Source: Hyphomicrobiales bacterium (GTDB lineage Bacteria > Pseudomonadota > Alphaproteobacteria > Rhizobiales > Rhizobiaceae). From it: a stretch of DNA of 34,945 nt. This document shows positions 8,702 through 15,843 of the stretch, one piece after another. Under the pieces are notes generated by a model. The model saw nothing but the letters and a program-made list of their open reading frames with translations. It was not told the origin of the DNA and ran no database searches. The translations under genes were made by a program, and so were the position numbers. Positions within the stretch are counted from its first letter, which is position 1; every line of letters begins with the position of its first letter. The stretch covers positions 1-34,945 of the forward strand of contig JAJFHT010000089.1 in NCBI GenBank assembly GCA_021775495.1, read 5' to 3'.

Positions 8702-9322
8702 ATGGCCTCCGACCTCTTTGGGCGCGATGATGCCGGCCCGAGCATTACCCCAGCCGGCAAACTGACAGCTGCGGTAGATGGCCTTTACCGTGCTGCCGGC
8801 GATGATTTTCGCAGTCGCAGCGTCGAGCAACTGGATCTGACCTTTGAGGGAATCAAGGGCGATTTCCATCGGGGCTTCACCCGCAGATCCGGTGGCCGTG
8901 AGCCATGGTATCCACGCGGCACCGAGATGCGCAATGAGCGACAATTGTCCATCGTGGCGCCGGATGAACTGCGGGACATTGCAAGTGCCATGGGCATTGC
9001 CGAGGTCAGGCCGGAATGGATCGGCGCCAATCTGATGCTGTCTGGCGTTCACCGACTTTCCATGTTGCCGCCCGGAACATTGCTGTTTTTCAAAGGCGGG
9101 GTAACCCTGAAGGTTGACGGGCAGAACCGGCCTTGCCGGGTGGCCGGCGGTTCGGTCGCCCAAAATGCCGGCATGGACGACTGCGATGCCGCCGCAATTG
9201 TGTTTGCCAGGGTTGCGCGGCGTCTGCGTGGATTGGTGGCGTGGGTCGAGAAACCGGGTTCGATTGCGGCGGGTGAAGAGGTTTCTGTTCGCTTGCCGGA
9301 GCAGTGGATTTATCAGTCCTGA
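8702..9322 (+). CDS. MOSC domain-containing protein (single-domain)
   Basis: This 206-residue protein consists essentially of one MOSC domain. The typical opening LDLTFEGIKGDFHRG (about 44-58) is followed by GTEMRNERQLSIVAPDEL, the ANLMLSG strand and the conserved cysteine in NRPCRVAGG (about residue 140). MOSC domains carry sulfur or molybdenum cofactor at that cysteine. Unlike the other MOSC protein in this window (2870-3643) it lacks the MOSC_N barrel. It starts ten bases after the ketosynthase stop and overlaps the end of the convergent DUF2293 gene by ten bases. Partner and substrate are unknown. Confidence 0.82.
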   Translation: MASDLFGRDDAGPSITPAGKLTAAVDGLYRAAGDDFRSRSVEQLDLTFEGIKGDFHRGFTRRSGGREPWYPRGTEMRNERQLSIVAPDELRDIASAMGIAEVRPEWIGANLMLSGVHRLSMLPPGTLLFFKGGVTLKVDGQNRPCRVAGGSVAQNAGMDDCDAAAIVFARVARRLRGLVAWVEKPGSIAAGEEVSVRLPEQWIYQS

Positions 9323-9645
9323 TCGTTCTCGTCGTCTTCTGTGACCTCGTCGGGGTCCAGCAGCCGCGTACTTCGCCATTCGGTCAGTTTTTCATTGATG
9401 GCGTCGACGACGAAGAAACGGGCAGCCTCGCGGTCGTATCCTTCCTCAAGCAGTGTGTCGTAATCGGTATAATTGTGCCGGACATAGGCGACAGCTGCGA
9501 GCCAAACCGAAAATTGCGGGGGCAGCGGTTTCATTTTCTTTCTGCCGGCCTTTTGCCGAATGACTTCCATATCGGCGAAAGGCCCAAGCGGCAGCAGAGT
9601 CGTCAAAGCCTTGGCAATTGCCCGCTGGCGTCCGGTTACAGCCAC
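9313..9645 (-). CDS. DUF2293 domain-containing protein
   Basis: This 110-residue cytoplasmic protein contains the segment LPPQFSVWLAAVAYVRHNYT followed by DYDTLLEEGYDREAARFFV and a C-terminal INEKLTEWRSTRLLDPDE. I associate these with DUF2293 proteins of alphaproteobacteria, whose function is not known. It begins with GTG at 9645 and ends in a very acidic tail. It lies 31 bases downstream of trmO on the same strand and is probably co-transcribed with it. Its 3' end overlaps that of the convergent MOSC gene by ten bases. The family name is from memory; that it is a gene is secure from conservation-like composition and spacing. Confidence 0.7.
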   Translation of the reverse strand: MAVTGRQRAIAKALTTLLPLGPFADMEVIRQKAGRKKMKPLPPQFSVWLAAVAYVRHNYTDYDTLLEEGYDREAARFFVVDAINEKLTEWRSTRLLDPDEVTEDDENDQD

Positions 9646-9676
9646 AATGTTCGAAACCTGCTGTTCTGGATCGATT

Positions 9677-10198
9677 TCAGTCCTCTTTCGGGCGTGCGCC
9701 GGTGACCGCCTCGGGAAATGAATCGATCGACGAAAAATAGGGCTTCAGATCGATAATCGGCGTAGCGTCGAGAACATCGATGGCATCGATCATGATTTTG
9801 CCGGACTGTTCGTCGATGTGCTCGATCTTGACGACATGCAGGCCGATCGGATTTGGCCGCGCCGGCGACCGAATGGAAAACACACCCCGTTCCCCGCCGC
9901 GATGCTGGGGATTTTGCAGGATGACATTGCGTGGCGCCCGGTCCATCCAGGTCAGCAAAATGCCGTGGCTGGCCCCCGAGAGGCCCATCAGGCCTGGCCG
10001 ATAGGGCTCGAAGAGTTCCAGCGTTGCGGCCTCTCCGCGTTCTCGCGCGGCATTCATGTTTTTTGGACAGTCCGCCCGCTGGGTCCACGCAGAGCGCACC
10101 CGCCCGATGAAGACGACATGTCCGTCATCGGCGGTTTCAGCCGGATCGAAACTCAGAGCCGTTTCGCCTTCGCGTAGTCCGAATTCAGTTGTTGCCAT
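9677..10198 (-). CDS. trmO: tRNA (adenine(37)-N6)-methyltransferase TrmO (TsaA/YaeB family)
   Basis: TrmO uses SAM to methylate the N6-threonylcarbamoyl-adenosine at position 37 of certain tRNAs. The 173-residue protein has the family layout: FIGRVRSAWTQRADCPKN near the N-terminus, LELFEPYRPGLMGLSGASH, the SAM-site segment GVFSIRSPARPNPIGLHVVKI, and DVLDATPIIDLKPYF at the end. It is the short bacterial form without the extra C-terminal domain of E. coli TrmO. An AAGGA box lies about ten bases before the ATG. A 51-codon open frame (10308-10153, minus) overlaps its start, and the DUF2293 gene follows. Confidence 0.88.
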   Translation of the reverse strand: MATTEFGLREGETALSFDPAETADDGHVVFIGRVRSAWTQRADCPKNMNAARERGEAATLELFEPYRPGLMGLSGASHGILLTWMDRAPRNVILQNPQHRGGERGVFSIRSPARPNPIGLHVVKIEHIDEQSGKIMIDAIDVLDATPIIDLKPYFSSIDSFPEAVTGARPKED

Positions 10199-10311
10199 TG
10201 TCGCTGGGGTCCTTTGGCCGGAAACACCGGAAGATCACTTTCGTGCTCGTACTGTGTAACGCAGCCCTTATGGCTGTCCAGCGTCGTTTCAAATCCCGTT
10301 GCGACCATAAA

Positions 10312-10866
10312 TCAGATCTTGTCCGGAAAATCCGCGGCAAACGGCTCCGGCGGCAGTTTGATGGCGTTGGTCAGGTAGGAAACAGTCCGGTAGAAACCGG
10401 CAAGCATCAGCATTTCCATCATGGCAGTGTCGGGAAAGCTAGCTGAGAGGTCGGTCCAGAGGCAGTCACTCACGGTACAATCATCGTGAAGTTCGTCGCA
10501 GAGGCGGATCAGCAGACGTTCCTCCTGTTCGATCCAGCAGCGATCATTGTGATCGCCGTGGGCAAGTGAGTGAACCTGCGCCGATGTCAGTTCCGCCCGC
10601 TTGGCAAAGAGGGCTATGTGCACCCCCCATTCATAGTCCGAACCGCAGCGGGCGAGGGTCCGATTGATCAGGATTTCGCGTTGCCTGAGTGTGAGATTAC
10701 CCTTGTCGAGCAGGCCACCGGACATGAACTTGCCGAACAGCCTTTGATCATTGGCCAGGGTCGTAAAGAGGCGCAGCGGTGCGACCCCCTCGGGCATGAC
10801 CGAATCCAGGGTCTGTTGAACTGCTGCAGGGAAGGGCGGCGCGGCTGGATCAATGCGTGCGGTCAT
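10312..10866 (-). CDS. Carboxymuconolactone decarboxylase (CMD) family protein
   Basis: The 184-residue, all-helical protein matches the CMD/AhpD-like family: the segment LTLRQREILINRTLARCGSDYEWGVHIALFAKRAELT (about 58-94) carries the conserved E-x-x-I-x-R, the cysteine and the Y-E-W-x-x-H motif. The second half (EERLLIRLCDELHDDCTVSD and MLMLAGFYRTVSYLTNAIKLP) is also typical. There is no CxxC peroxidase motif, so AhpD-type alkylhydroperoxidase activity is unlikely; members of this subgroup are often uncharacterised. It is divergent from an HxlR regulator across 68 bases holding repeated operator-like boxes, the usual arrangement for a regulator and its target. Confidence 0.85.
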   Translation of the reverse strand: MTARIDPAAPPFPAAVQQTLDSVMPEGVAPLRLFTTLANDQRLFGKFMSGGLLDKGNLTLRQREILINRTLARCGSDYEWGVHIALFAKRAELTSAQVHSLAHGDHNDRCWIEQEERLLIRLCDELHDDCTVSDCLWTDLSASFPDTAMMEMLMLAGFYRTVSYLTNAIKLPPEPFAADFPDKI

Positions 10867-10934
10867 GTTAGGGTCCGGTTGCTACAAAAACAATAGCGGA
10901 ATTAACATCACTTTGCTATGAAATCAATAGCGCC
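10867..10934. promoter_or_regulatory. CMD/HxlR divergent promoter region with three ATAGC boxes
   Basis: Between the divergent starts there are two direct copies of CAATAGCG (10891-10898 and 10925-10932) and one inverted copy TTGCTATG (10913-10920). The inner copy and its neighbours form inverted GCTAT/ATAGC pairs, as expected for dimeric HxlR binding. The last box ends two bases before the HxlR ATG, so binding there could also block the regulator's own expression. The arrangement is seen directly; assignment to the neighbouring HxlR protein is inference. Confidence 0.5.
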
Positions 10935-11270
10935 ATGACTCCCGTACCCGGCAAACCGGTTCGTGGCTCGACCACCGGCAAACCTGTCATGGCCCTTCTC
11001 GATCTGCTCGGGCGACGGACCTGTCTGCGGATTCTGTGGGAATTGCGCGACGGGCCGCTGAAGTTCCGGCCGCTTCAGTCAGCGGCCGGCACGAGTCCGG
11101 GTGTTCTCAACACCAGATTGTCCGAGTTGAAGGCGGCAAGTCTGGTTGAACACGCCGATCAGGGCTATCGGCTCACCACCGAAGGCCGACTACTGATCGC
11201 TGAACTGATGCCGTTGATGGGCTGGGCCGAGCGATGGGCAGAGGGTTTTCAGAGCTCCGAGCAATCGTGA
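10935..11270 (+). CDS. HxlR family transcriptional regulator
   Basis: This 111-residue winged-helix protein has the HxlR pattern: LLGRRTCLRILWELRDGPLKFRPLQ (about 24-48), TSPGVLNTRLSELKAASLVE as the recognition helix region (about 53-72), and the wing YRLTTEGRLLIAELMPLMGWAERW. HxlR proteins are small dimeric regulators, often of redox or electrophile stress genes, and they typically control a divergent neighbour. It lacks the N-terminal cysteine of HypR/QorR-type redox sensors. No ribosome binding site is visible before the ATG at 10935; an ATG at 10989 would also keep the whole domain. Confidence 0.87.
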   Translation: MTPVPGKPVRGSTTGKPVMALLDLLGRRTCLRILWELRDGPLKFRPLQSAAGTSPGVLNTRLSELKAASLVEHADQGYRLTTEGRLLIAELMPLMGWAERWAEGFQSSEQS

Positions 11271-11306
11271 GAAGGTCAGACTAGGTATTGATTTGTTCAG
11301 AAGAAT

Positions 11307-11328
11307 GATATAAACATATCTTTATGTC
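11307..11328. promoter_or_regulatory. 22-bp palindrome upstream of arsR-methyltransferase/metF operon
   Basis: The half sites GATATAAAC and ATCTTTATGTC form an AT-rich imperfect palindrome with nine of eleven base pairs matching, ending 15 bases before the ATG at 11344. Position, symmetry and AT-richness fit an ArsR-family operator, making the downstream regulator probably autoregulated together with metF. Known ArsR-type methionine-cycle regulators (SahR/SamR) of proteobacteria use comparable palindromes; I have not compared the exact consensus. Confidence 0.55.
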
Positions 11329-11343
11329 TTTTGAATTGAATCC

Positions 11344-12363
11344 ATGCTGACGAACACCAGGTCCGATCTTTCGGCGCTGGTCGATACGTTGAAGGCGGCT
11401 GCCGAGACCAGCCGGCTGCGGATTCTTTCCCTGTTGTCCTACGGCGATCTTACCGTTTCCGACCTGACCGAAATTCTCAACCAGTCACAGCCGCGGGTTT
11501 CGCGGCACTTGAAACTGTTGATGGAAGCTGGCCTGATCGAACGGTATCAGGAAGGGTCCTGGGCTTATTTCAGGCTGTCCGACAGTGATGCCGCCACCGA
11601 CTTCGTGGCCGGTGTTCTCGGCCGGCTCAATGCTGATGATCATCAGATCGAACGAGACCGCGAGCGCTTGGCAACCGTCAAACGCAGGCGGCGGGAAAAA
11701 GCGGCGGAATATTTTGCGGCCAATGCGGCAAGCTGGGATCAGATCCGGACGCTGCATGTGCCCGATGATGCCGTCGAGTCCGAATTGAAACGGCTGATCG
11801 GCGACCGGCCGATCCAATCCATGCTCGATCTTGGTACCGGAACGGGACGCCTGTTGGAACTGTTTGCGCCGATATACCGCCGCGGCATCGGAATAGACTT
11901 TTCACGCGATATGCTGTCGATTGCGCGGGCCAATCTTGACCGGGCACAGATTGCCCATGCACAGGTGCGGCAGGGTGACATCTATTCACCGCCCGTCGAT
12001 CGCAATATGTTCGACCTCGTTACGATGCATCAGGTGCTGCATTATCTCTACAATCCGTCACAGGCCGTTCAGGAAGCTGCCCGTCTGCTTCGCCCGGGGG
12101 GACGGTTTGTCGTGGTGGACTTTGCGCCGCATAATCACGAGTTCCTGCGCGACGAACACGCCCATGCTCGTCTCGGCTTTTCCGATGTTCAGATCACGAA
12201 CTGGTTCGAGGAAGCCGGGTTGGAAATGGAAGAAACGGTACAATTCGACCCGAAAGGCGATGCGGGTGACGGCCTGACGGTCAAACTCTGGCTCGGCAGG
12301 GATCAGCGCCAATTGATTGCTGACCAAACTGCGGCAGCGAGCCTACAAACGGAGACGGTGTGA
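11344..12363 (+). CDS. ArsR-type HTH regulator fused to SAM-dependent methyltransferase
   Basis: This 339-residue fusion has an ArsR winged helix at residues 10-85 (recognition helix QSQPRVSRHLKLLMEAGLIE) and a class I methyltransferase domain from about 120, with SAM motif I LDLGTGTGR at 161-169 and the later motifs FDLVTMHQVLHYL and LLRPGGRFVVVDFAPH. The ArsR part has no cysteines, so it is not a classical metal sensor. Its stop overlaps the metF start (TGATG), so the genes are translationally coupled. The natural reading is a regulator of the methionine cycle sensing SAM or S-adenosylhomocysteine through the methyltransferase fold. Whether that domain is catalytic is open. No clear ribosome binding site precedes the ATG. 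Confidence 0.88.
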   Translation: MLTNTRSDLSALVDTLKAAAETSRLRILSLLSYGDLTVSDLTEILNQSQPRVSRHLKLLMEAGLIERYQEGSWAYFRLSDSDAATDFVAGVLGRLNADDHQIERDRERLATVKRRRREKAAEYFAANAASWDQIRTLHVPDDAVESELKRLIGDRPIQSMLDLGTGTGRLLELFAPIYRRGIGIDFSRDMLSIARANLDRAQIAHAQVRQGDIYSPPVDRNMFDLVTMHQVLHYLYNPSQAVQEAARLLRPGGRFVVVDFAPHNHEFLRDEHAHARLGFSDVQITNWFEEAGLEMEETVQFDPKGDAGDGLTVKLWLGRDQRQLIADQTAAASLQTETV

Positions 12364-13283
12364 TGAGTGTTTTGCGGCTATCGAGGCGACCGCATATTGC
12401 GGACAATATAAGCGTGTCGTTCGAATTTTTTCCGCCCAAGAACGAGGACATGGAGAACCGGCTGTGGGACACGGTCACCCGGCTTGGCGCGCTGGAGCCC
12501 GAATTTGTCTCGGTTACATATGGCGCTGGCGGATCGACCCGTGAGCGTACCGTGCGCACGGTAAAACGCATTCTGACGGAAACCGATCTGGTCCCGGCCG
12601 CGCACCTCACCTGCATAGATGCCAGTAGGGAAGAGGTCGATGCCGTGGTGCGAGATTTCGCATCGCTTGGCGTAAAGCGTTTCGTCGCCCTTCGGGGTGA
12701 TCCGGCGGAAGGAACCGGAGCCAGCTACAGGCCGCATGATGACGGATATCAGAACGCCGCGTCGCTGGTTGCCGGACTGAAAGCATTCGCGGATTTTGAC
12801 ATCACAGTTTCAGCCTATCCCGAAAAACACCCTGAAAGCCCGGATTTCGCCACCGATATCGATATGCTCAAGCGCAAGGTCGACAATGGTGCGACACGGG
12901 CAATTACCCAGTTCTTTTTCGACAATGACTTGTTTGAGAATTATGTAGAACGGGTGCGGCGTGCCGGAATCTATATTCCGATAATTCCCGGCGTTCTGCC
13001 GATCCACAATTTCACACAGGTTGCGAATTTTGCCGCACGCTGCGGAACACACGTTCCAGACTGGCTGGCCGAACGATTCGATGGGTTGGAGCGCGATCCG
13101 CAAACGCACGCGCTTGTTGCCGCGGCGGTTGCGGCAGAACAGGTTCTCGATCTGGTCGAACGCGGAACGCAGAACTTTCACTTCTATACGATGAACCGAT
13201 CCGATCTCGCGTTTGCGATCTGCCATCTGATCGGGATTCGCGGCGGTAGCCGCGGCCTGAGCCAGGACAATCAGGCGGCCTGA
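12363..13283 (+). CDS. metF: Methylenetetrahydrofolate reductase (NAD(P)H)
   Basis: MetF reduces 5,10-methylene-THF to 5-methyl-THF, the methyl donor for methionine synthesis, using FAD. The 306-residue TIM-barrel protein has the N-terminal VSFEFFPPK motif (18-26, with the catalytic-type glutamate), VTYGAGGST (51-59), AAHLTCID, FVALRGDP and the FFFDND motif. ATG 12363 shares its A with the upstream stop codon and has GGAGA seven bases before it, so it is preferred over the GTG at 12360. A strong terminator lies 30 bases after the stop, closing the two-gene operon. Confidence 0.95.
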   Translation: MSVLRLSRRPHIADNISVSFEFFPPKNEDMENRLWDTVTRLGALEPEFVSVTYGAGGSTRERTVRTVKRILTETDLVPAAHLTCIDASREEVDAVVRDFASLGVKRFVALRGDPAEGTGASYRPHDDGYQNAASLVAGLKAFADFDITVSAYPEKHPESPDFATDIDMLKRKVDNGATRAITQFFFDNDLFENYVERVRRAGIYIPIIPGVLPIHNFTQVANFAARCGTHVPDWLAERFDGLERDPQTHALVAAAVAAEQVLDLVERGTQNFHFYTMNRSDLAFAICHLIGIRGGSRGLSQDNQAA

Positions 13284-13313
13284 GCCGACTACGTCAGGCG
13301 GATACAGAGACGG

Positions 13314-13343
13314 AAAAGGCCGGGCAGATATGCCCGGCCTTTT
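13314..13343 (+). terminator. Rho-independent terminator after metF
   Basis: The arms AAAAGGCCGGGCA and TGCCCGGCCTTTT are perfectly complementary around a GATA loop, giving a 13-bp stem that is GC-rich inside and ends in a T-run. The symmetric A- and T-runs mean it could also terminate transcription from the opposite strand, that is, transcription coming from the small membrane peptide gene. Confidence 0.92.
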
Positions 13344-13370
13344 GCCATTGTTGGTTCAAATACGCGAATG

Positions 13371-13457
13371 TTACGGCAACACACCAATGATCAGCGCACC
13401 GATAAATCCGAATGCCACACAAATCATGAGCATGTTGAATGATCGTGTCAGTCCCAT
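13371..13457 (-). CDS. 28-residue single-helix membrane peptide
   Basis: A 29-codon frame runs from the ATG at 13457 to TAA at 13371 on the minus strand and encodes a 28-residue peptide. It has a basic N-terminus (MGLTRSFN), then one continuous hydrophobic stretch (residues 9-27) rich in Met, Ile, Val, Phe and Gly, and ends LP. An almost perfect ribosome binding site, AGAGGAGG, lies seven to eight bases upstream of the start. The bidirectional metF terminator sits 27 bases downstream of its stop. Together these support a real small-protein gene. I recognise no family; a single-pass inner-membrane peptide modulating a membrane complex is the generic expectation. Confidence 0.6.
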   Translation of the reverse strand: MGLTRSFNMLMICVAFGFIGALIIGVLP

Positions 13458-13814
13458 GACCTTGCCTCCTCTAGCAACTGGTCCAAGAATCTAAGTGAGT
13501 TTGGGCCACGAGCAAGGAAAATCGTTGCTGCATTGCGGTAGAGATTGGAAATATTTGCCAGGGCAGGGCCTGTAGCTACTTGATTTGTTTCTGAAAAACC
13601 GCCGATTCAGATTTTGTTAACATCGGTAAACTTTGGCGATTTCACCCGGATCGATTGTGTCCGAAAAGTGGCCCGGATCGCCGATCGGTGACTATCGCCG
13701 ATGCGCAAGCTGTTTCCCGGCATTGGCTGAATTCGTTGATCCGGTGAACCAAAATGTTCCCCGCTGCGACCAACCGAATGAGAAACCCCAAACTCATCGA
13801 CAGGAAAACCAGCC
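13458..13814. other. Intergenic region between the 28-aa peptide and the 114-aa secreted protein
   Basis: It must hold divergent promoters for the 28-residue peptide (minus) and the secreted protein (plus). An AT-rich patch at 13578-13632, including TTGTTAACATCGGTAAAC, is the likely promoter area. I see no convincing open frame with a ribosome binding site inside it. Confidence 0.4.
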
Positions 13815-14159
13815 ATGAAGAACAAAACCATCCTGGTCGTCTCAGCAGCATTGCTGGCTATCGGCAGCCCAGCCGACGCTAAGGTCAACATCGCCTGCAA
13901 AAGCGAAGTCCGGGCCATCGGGCACGAGTCACCCACTCAATCGAAGGCCAGAACGGAGGCACGATCGAAGTGGGTTGAGGTGGTCGCAGCCAAATACGGA
14001 CCATCATGGTCACACCTCTCTCTGGCAAGGAACAAGAATTACACTTGCAGGGGCGGCGACAACCGCTGGGCCTGCCGGTTTGAAGCGCGCCCCTGCGGTC
14101 AGGTCAGTTATCCGACGCCGAAAGCCCATCGAAACACTCCCGCCCCTCTCAGGCCGTAG
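13815..14159 (+). CDS. Small secreted protein of unknown function
   Basis: This 114-residue protein begins with a Sec signal peptide (MKNKTILVVSAALLAIGSPADA, cut near residue 22). The mature part has four cysteines (28, 78, 87, 94) and an aromatic, basic core: KARTEARSKWVEVVAAKYG followed by NYTCRGG and RWACRFEARPC. The C-terminus is a Pro/Arg-rich tail. AGGAAAA lies before the ATG. I do not recognise a named family, although spacing of the cysteines and the ARxxWxxxVxxxYG stretch look like a conserved rhizobial periplasmic domain. The gene stands alone. Confidence 0.72.
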   Translation: MKNKTILVVSAALLAIGSPADAKVNIACKSEVRAIGHESPTQSKARTEARSKWVEVVAAKYGPSWSHLSLARNKNYTCRGGDNRWACRFEARPCGQVSYPTPKAHRNTPAPLRP

Positions 14160-14491
14160 CCCGGTGCTTTGGATTTCCTGTCTAACCCCTCACACTGGAA
14201 ACCACAGCAAATTTGCGACCAAATCCTGCCGGGATCGCATCAGGCGTATCAGCCGCCCGTCAATGGTGACGAACCCAAACGCGATCAGGGTCATTCCCAA
14301 CATCACGGATTTTGCAGTCGTTCGCCGGGAAAGCTGGCCCAATGCGCTTGCCGGGACGATCAGCGTTGGTGGTGCCGGCCAAAGTCAACTGGTTCCGGCA
14401 TCGGACAAAGCGTTCTTGGAGTTCTGACGCCAAAATGAGGCTGACTTGCGGGCGCGCCGGCGCTACGGTCGTGCAGGAATGAGGAGTGTTC
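14160..14491. other. Intergenic region, no supportable gene
   Basis: The open frames here on either strand lack ribosome binding sites and convincing composition. A 37-codon minus-strand frame (14303-14190) starts with a short hydrophobic stretch but has no usable start signal. The right end carries the GAGGAG site for the following decarboxylase (14481-14486). Confidence 0.4.
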
Positions 14492-15712
14492 ATGCAACAA
14501 TTCGACAACGCCCGGAAAGCAGCGCTGGAATTGCGTCCGGATGAGCCCGTGTATTGCTTCCGACCCGACGTGCTGCGGCAGGATGTTCAGCATTTCATGG
14601 GCATGTTTCCCGGAAAGACCGCCTATGCGGTGAAAACCAACGGCGAACCCATGGTGCTTAAGGCGTTGTCCGATGCCGGGGTGTCCGCATTCGATGTTGC
14701 GTCACCGGCCGAATTCGCCGCCGTGCGCGAAGTGGCCCCAAACGCTGAACTGCTCTACATGCACCCGGTCAAGGCTCAGTCGGATATCCGGTTGGCACTC
14801 GAAACCTATCGAATCAGAAGCATTGCGGTCGATCATGAAGACGAGGTCACAAAACTGACCCGGATTGTCCGCGCGCTCGACGTCGATCCGACGACGCTGA
14901 CCGTTTTTGTCCGGCTTCAGACCAAGGGGCACGCGGCTTACGAGCTTTCCAAGAAGTTCGGCGCGCCGCCGGCGCTGGCGGTGGAACTTTTGCAGCGCCT
15001 GCGGCGGACCGGATACAAGGTCGGGCTATGTTTTCACGTTGGAAGCCAGATAGAGGATCCCGCCGCCTATGAACGGGCGCTTGCATCGGCAGACTGGGTG
15101 CGCAACCGGGCCAATGTCAAACTTGCCGCCCTGGATGTCGGTGGCGGTTTTCCGGCCGAGTACGGGCACGACCCGCGCCGCAAGACCCCGGACGTCCCGT
15201 CATTGGAAACACTGATGGAACAATTGAGGGGCAACCTGACCGAATGGGGTTTCGACGACATGCCGCTGGTGGCCGAACCGGGCCGGGTCGTTGTTGCCAG
15301 GGCATTCTCGCTGATCGTCCGGGTATTGCTGCGCAAGGGCAGGCGGCTCTACATCAATGACGGCATCTGGGCGTCGCTATCGGATTCCTGGACCGGAAAG
15401 ATCACGCTTCCGGCTCGGTTCATTCCGGACCCGGCGATCCGCAGCCGCAATGGCTCGGCGAAAAACATCGTCCCCTTTCGCGTTTGTGGCGCGACCTGCG
15501 ATTCGGTTGATATCCTGTCGCGGCCGTTCTGGCTGCCGGAAACGGTCGACACCGGTGACTGGATTGAGATCGGCCATATCGGTGCGTATTCGTTGTCGTT
15601 GCGAACACGGTTCAACGGGTTCTATCCCGACAAATTCGTCGAGGTGACCACGCCATTCGATGAGGGCGGCGCGCCGGAGAGCTTTGCCAGTCTGGAAACC
15701 ATGGCGGATTGA
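14492..15712 (+). CDS. PLP-dependent ornithine/lysine decarboxylase-like protein (fold type III)
   Basis: This 406-residue enzyme belongs to the alanine-racemase-fold decarboxylases. Visible are the PLP lysine in YAVKTN (Lys48), the histidine that stacks on PLP in CFHVGSQ (His182), the glycine loop DVGGGFP, the phosphate-binding EPGR, and the second-subunit motif CGATCDSVD with catalytic cysteine. The C-terminal GAYSLSLRTRFNGF is also characteristic. These place it with eukaryotic-type ornithine (or ornithine/lysine) decarboxylases making putrescine or cadaverine, rather than diaminopimelate decarboxylase. GAGGAG five bases before the ATG at 14492 fixes the start; an upstream in-frame GTG overlaps this site. 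Substrate is not certain from sequence. Confidence 0.85.
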   Translation: MQQFDNARKAALELRPDEPVYCFRPDVLRQDVQHFMGMFPGKTAYAVKTNGEPMVLKALSDAGVSAFDVASPAEFAAVREVAPNAELLYMHPVKAQSDIRLALETYRIRSIAVDHEDEVTKLTRIVRALDVDPTTLTVFVRLQTKGHAAYELSKKFGAPPALAVELLQRLRRTGYKVGLCFHVGSQIEDPAAYERALASADWVRNRANVKLAALDVGGGFPAEYGHDPRRKTPDVPSLETLMEQLRGNLTEWGFDDMPLVAEPGRVVVARAFSLIVRVLLRKGRRLYINDGIWASLSDSWTGKITLPARFIPDPAIRSRNGSAKNIVPFRVCGATCDSVDILSRPFWLPETVDTGDWIEIGHIGAYSLSLRTRFNGFYPDKFVEVTTPFDEGGAPESFASLETMAD

Positions 15713-15843
15713 TGTGCTTGGGCGGATGCTTTGCCGGCCTCGCCGCACAACGGCCATGTTTGACATGAAACGGCATAAAGTCGGAGAAGTTGTGAATTTC
15801 AGTTGAGCGGTACGGCAAGACACCGCGGGGGCGAGGATCGCAT

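Noticed and set aside
10285-10310. A TTCAAATCC followed by CGACCA, resembling a tRNA T-loop and 3' end
   Set aside because: The flanking bases do not form a T stem, and no anticodon arm or matching 5' acceptor strand is found upstream.
14190-14303. 37-codon minus-strand frame beginning with a short hydrophobic stretch
   Set aside because: There is no ribosome binding site, and it lies in a region with no other coding signals; conservation data would be needed.
13975-14427. 150-codon frame overlapping the 114-aa secreted protein
   Set aside because: It overlaps a gene with a convincing signal peptide and ribosome binding site, and its own composition is Arg/Pro-rich as expected from a shifted frame.
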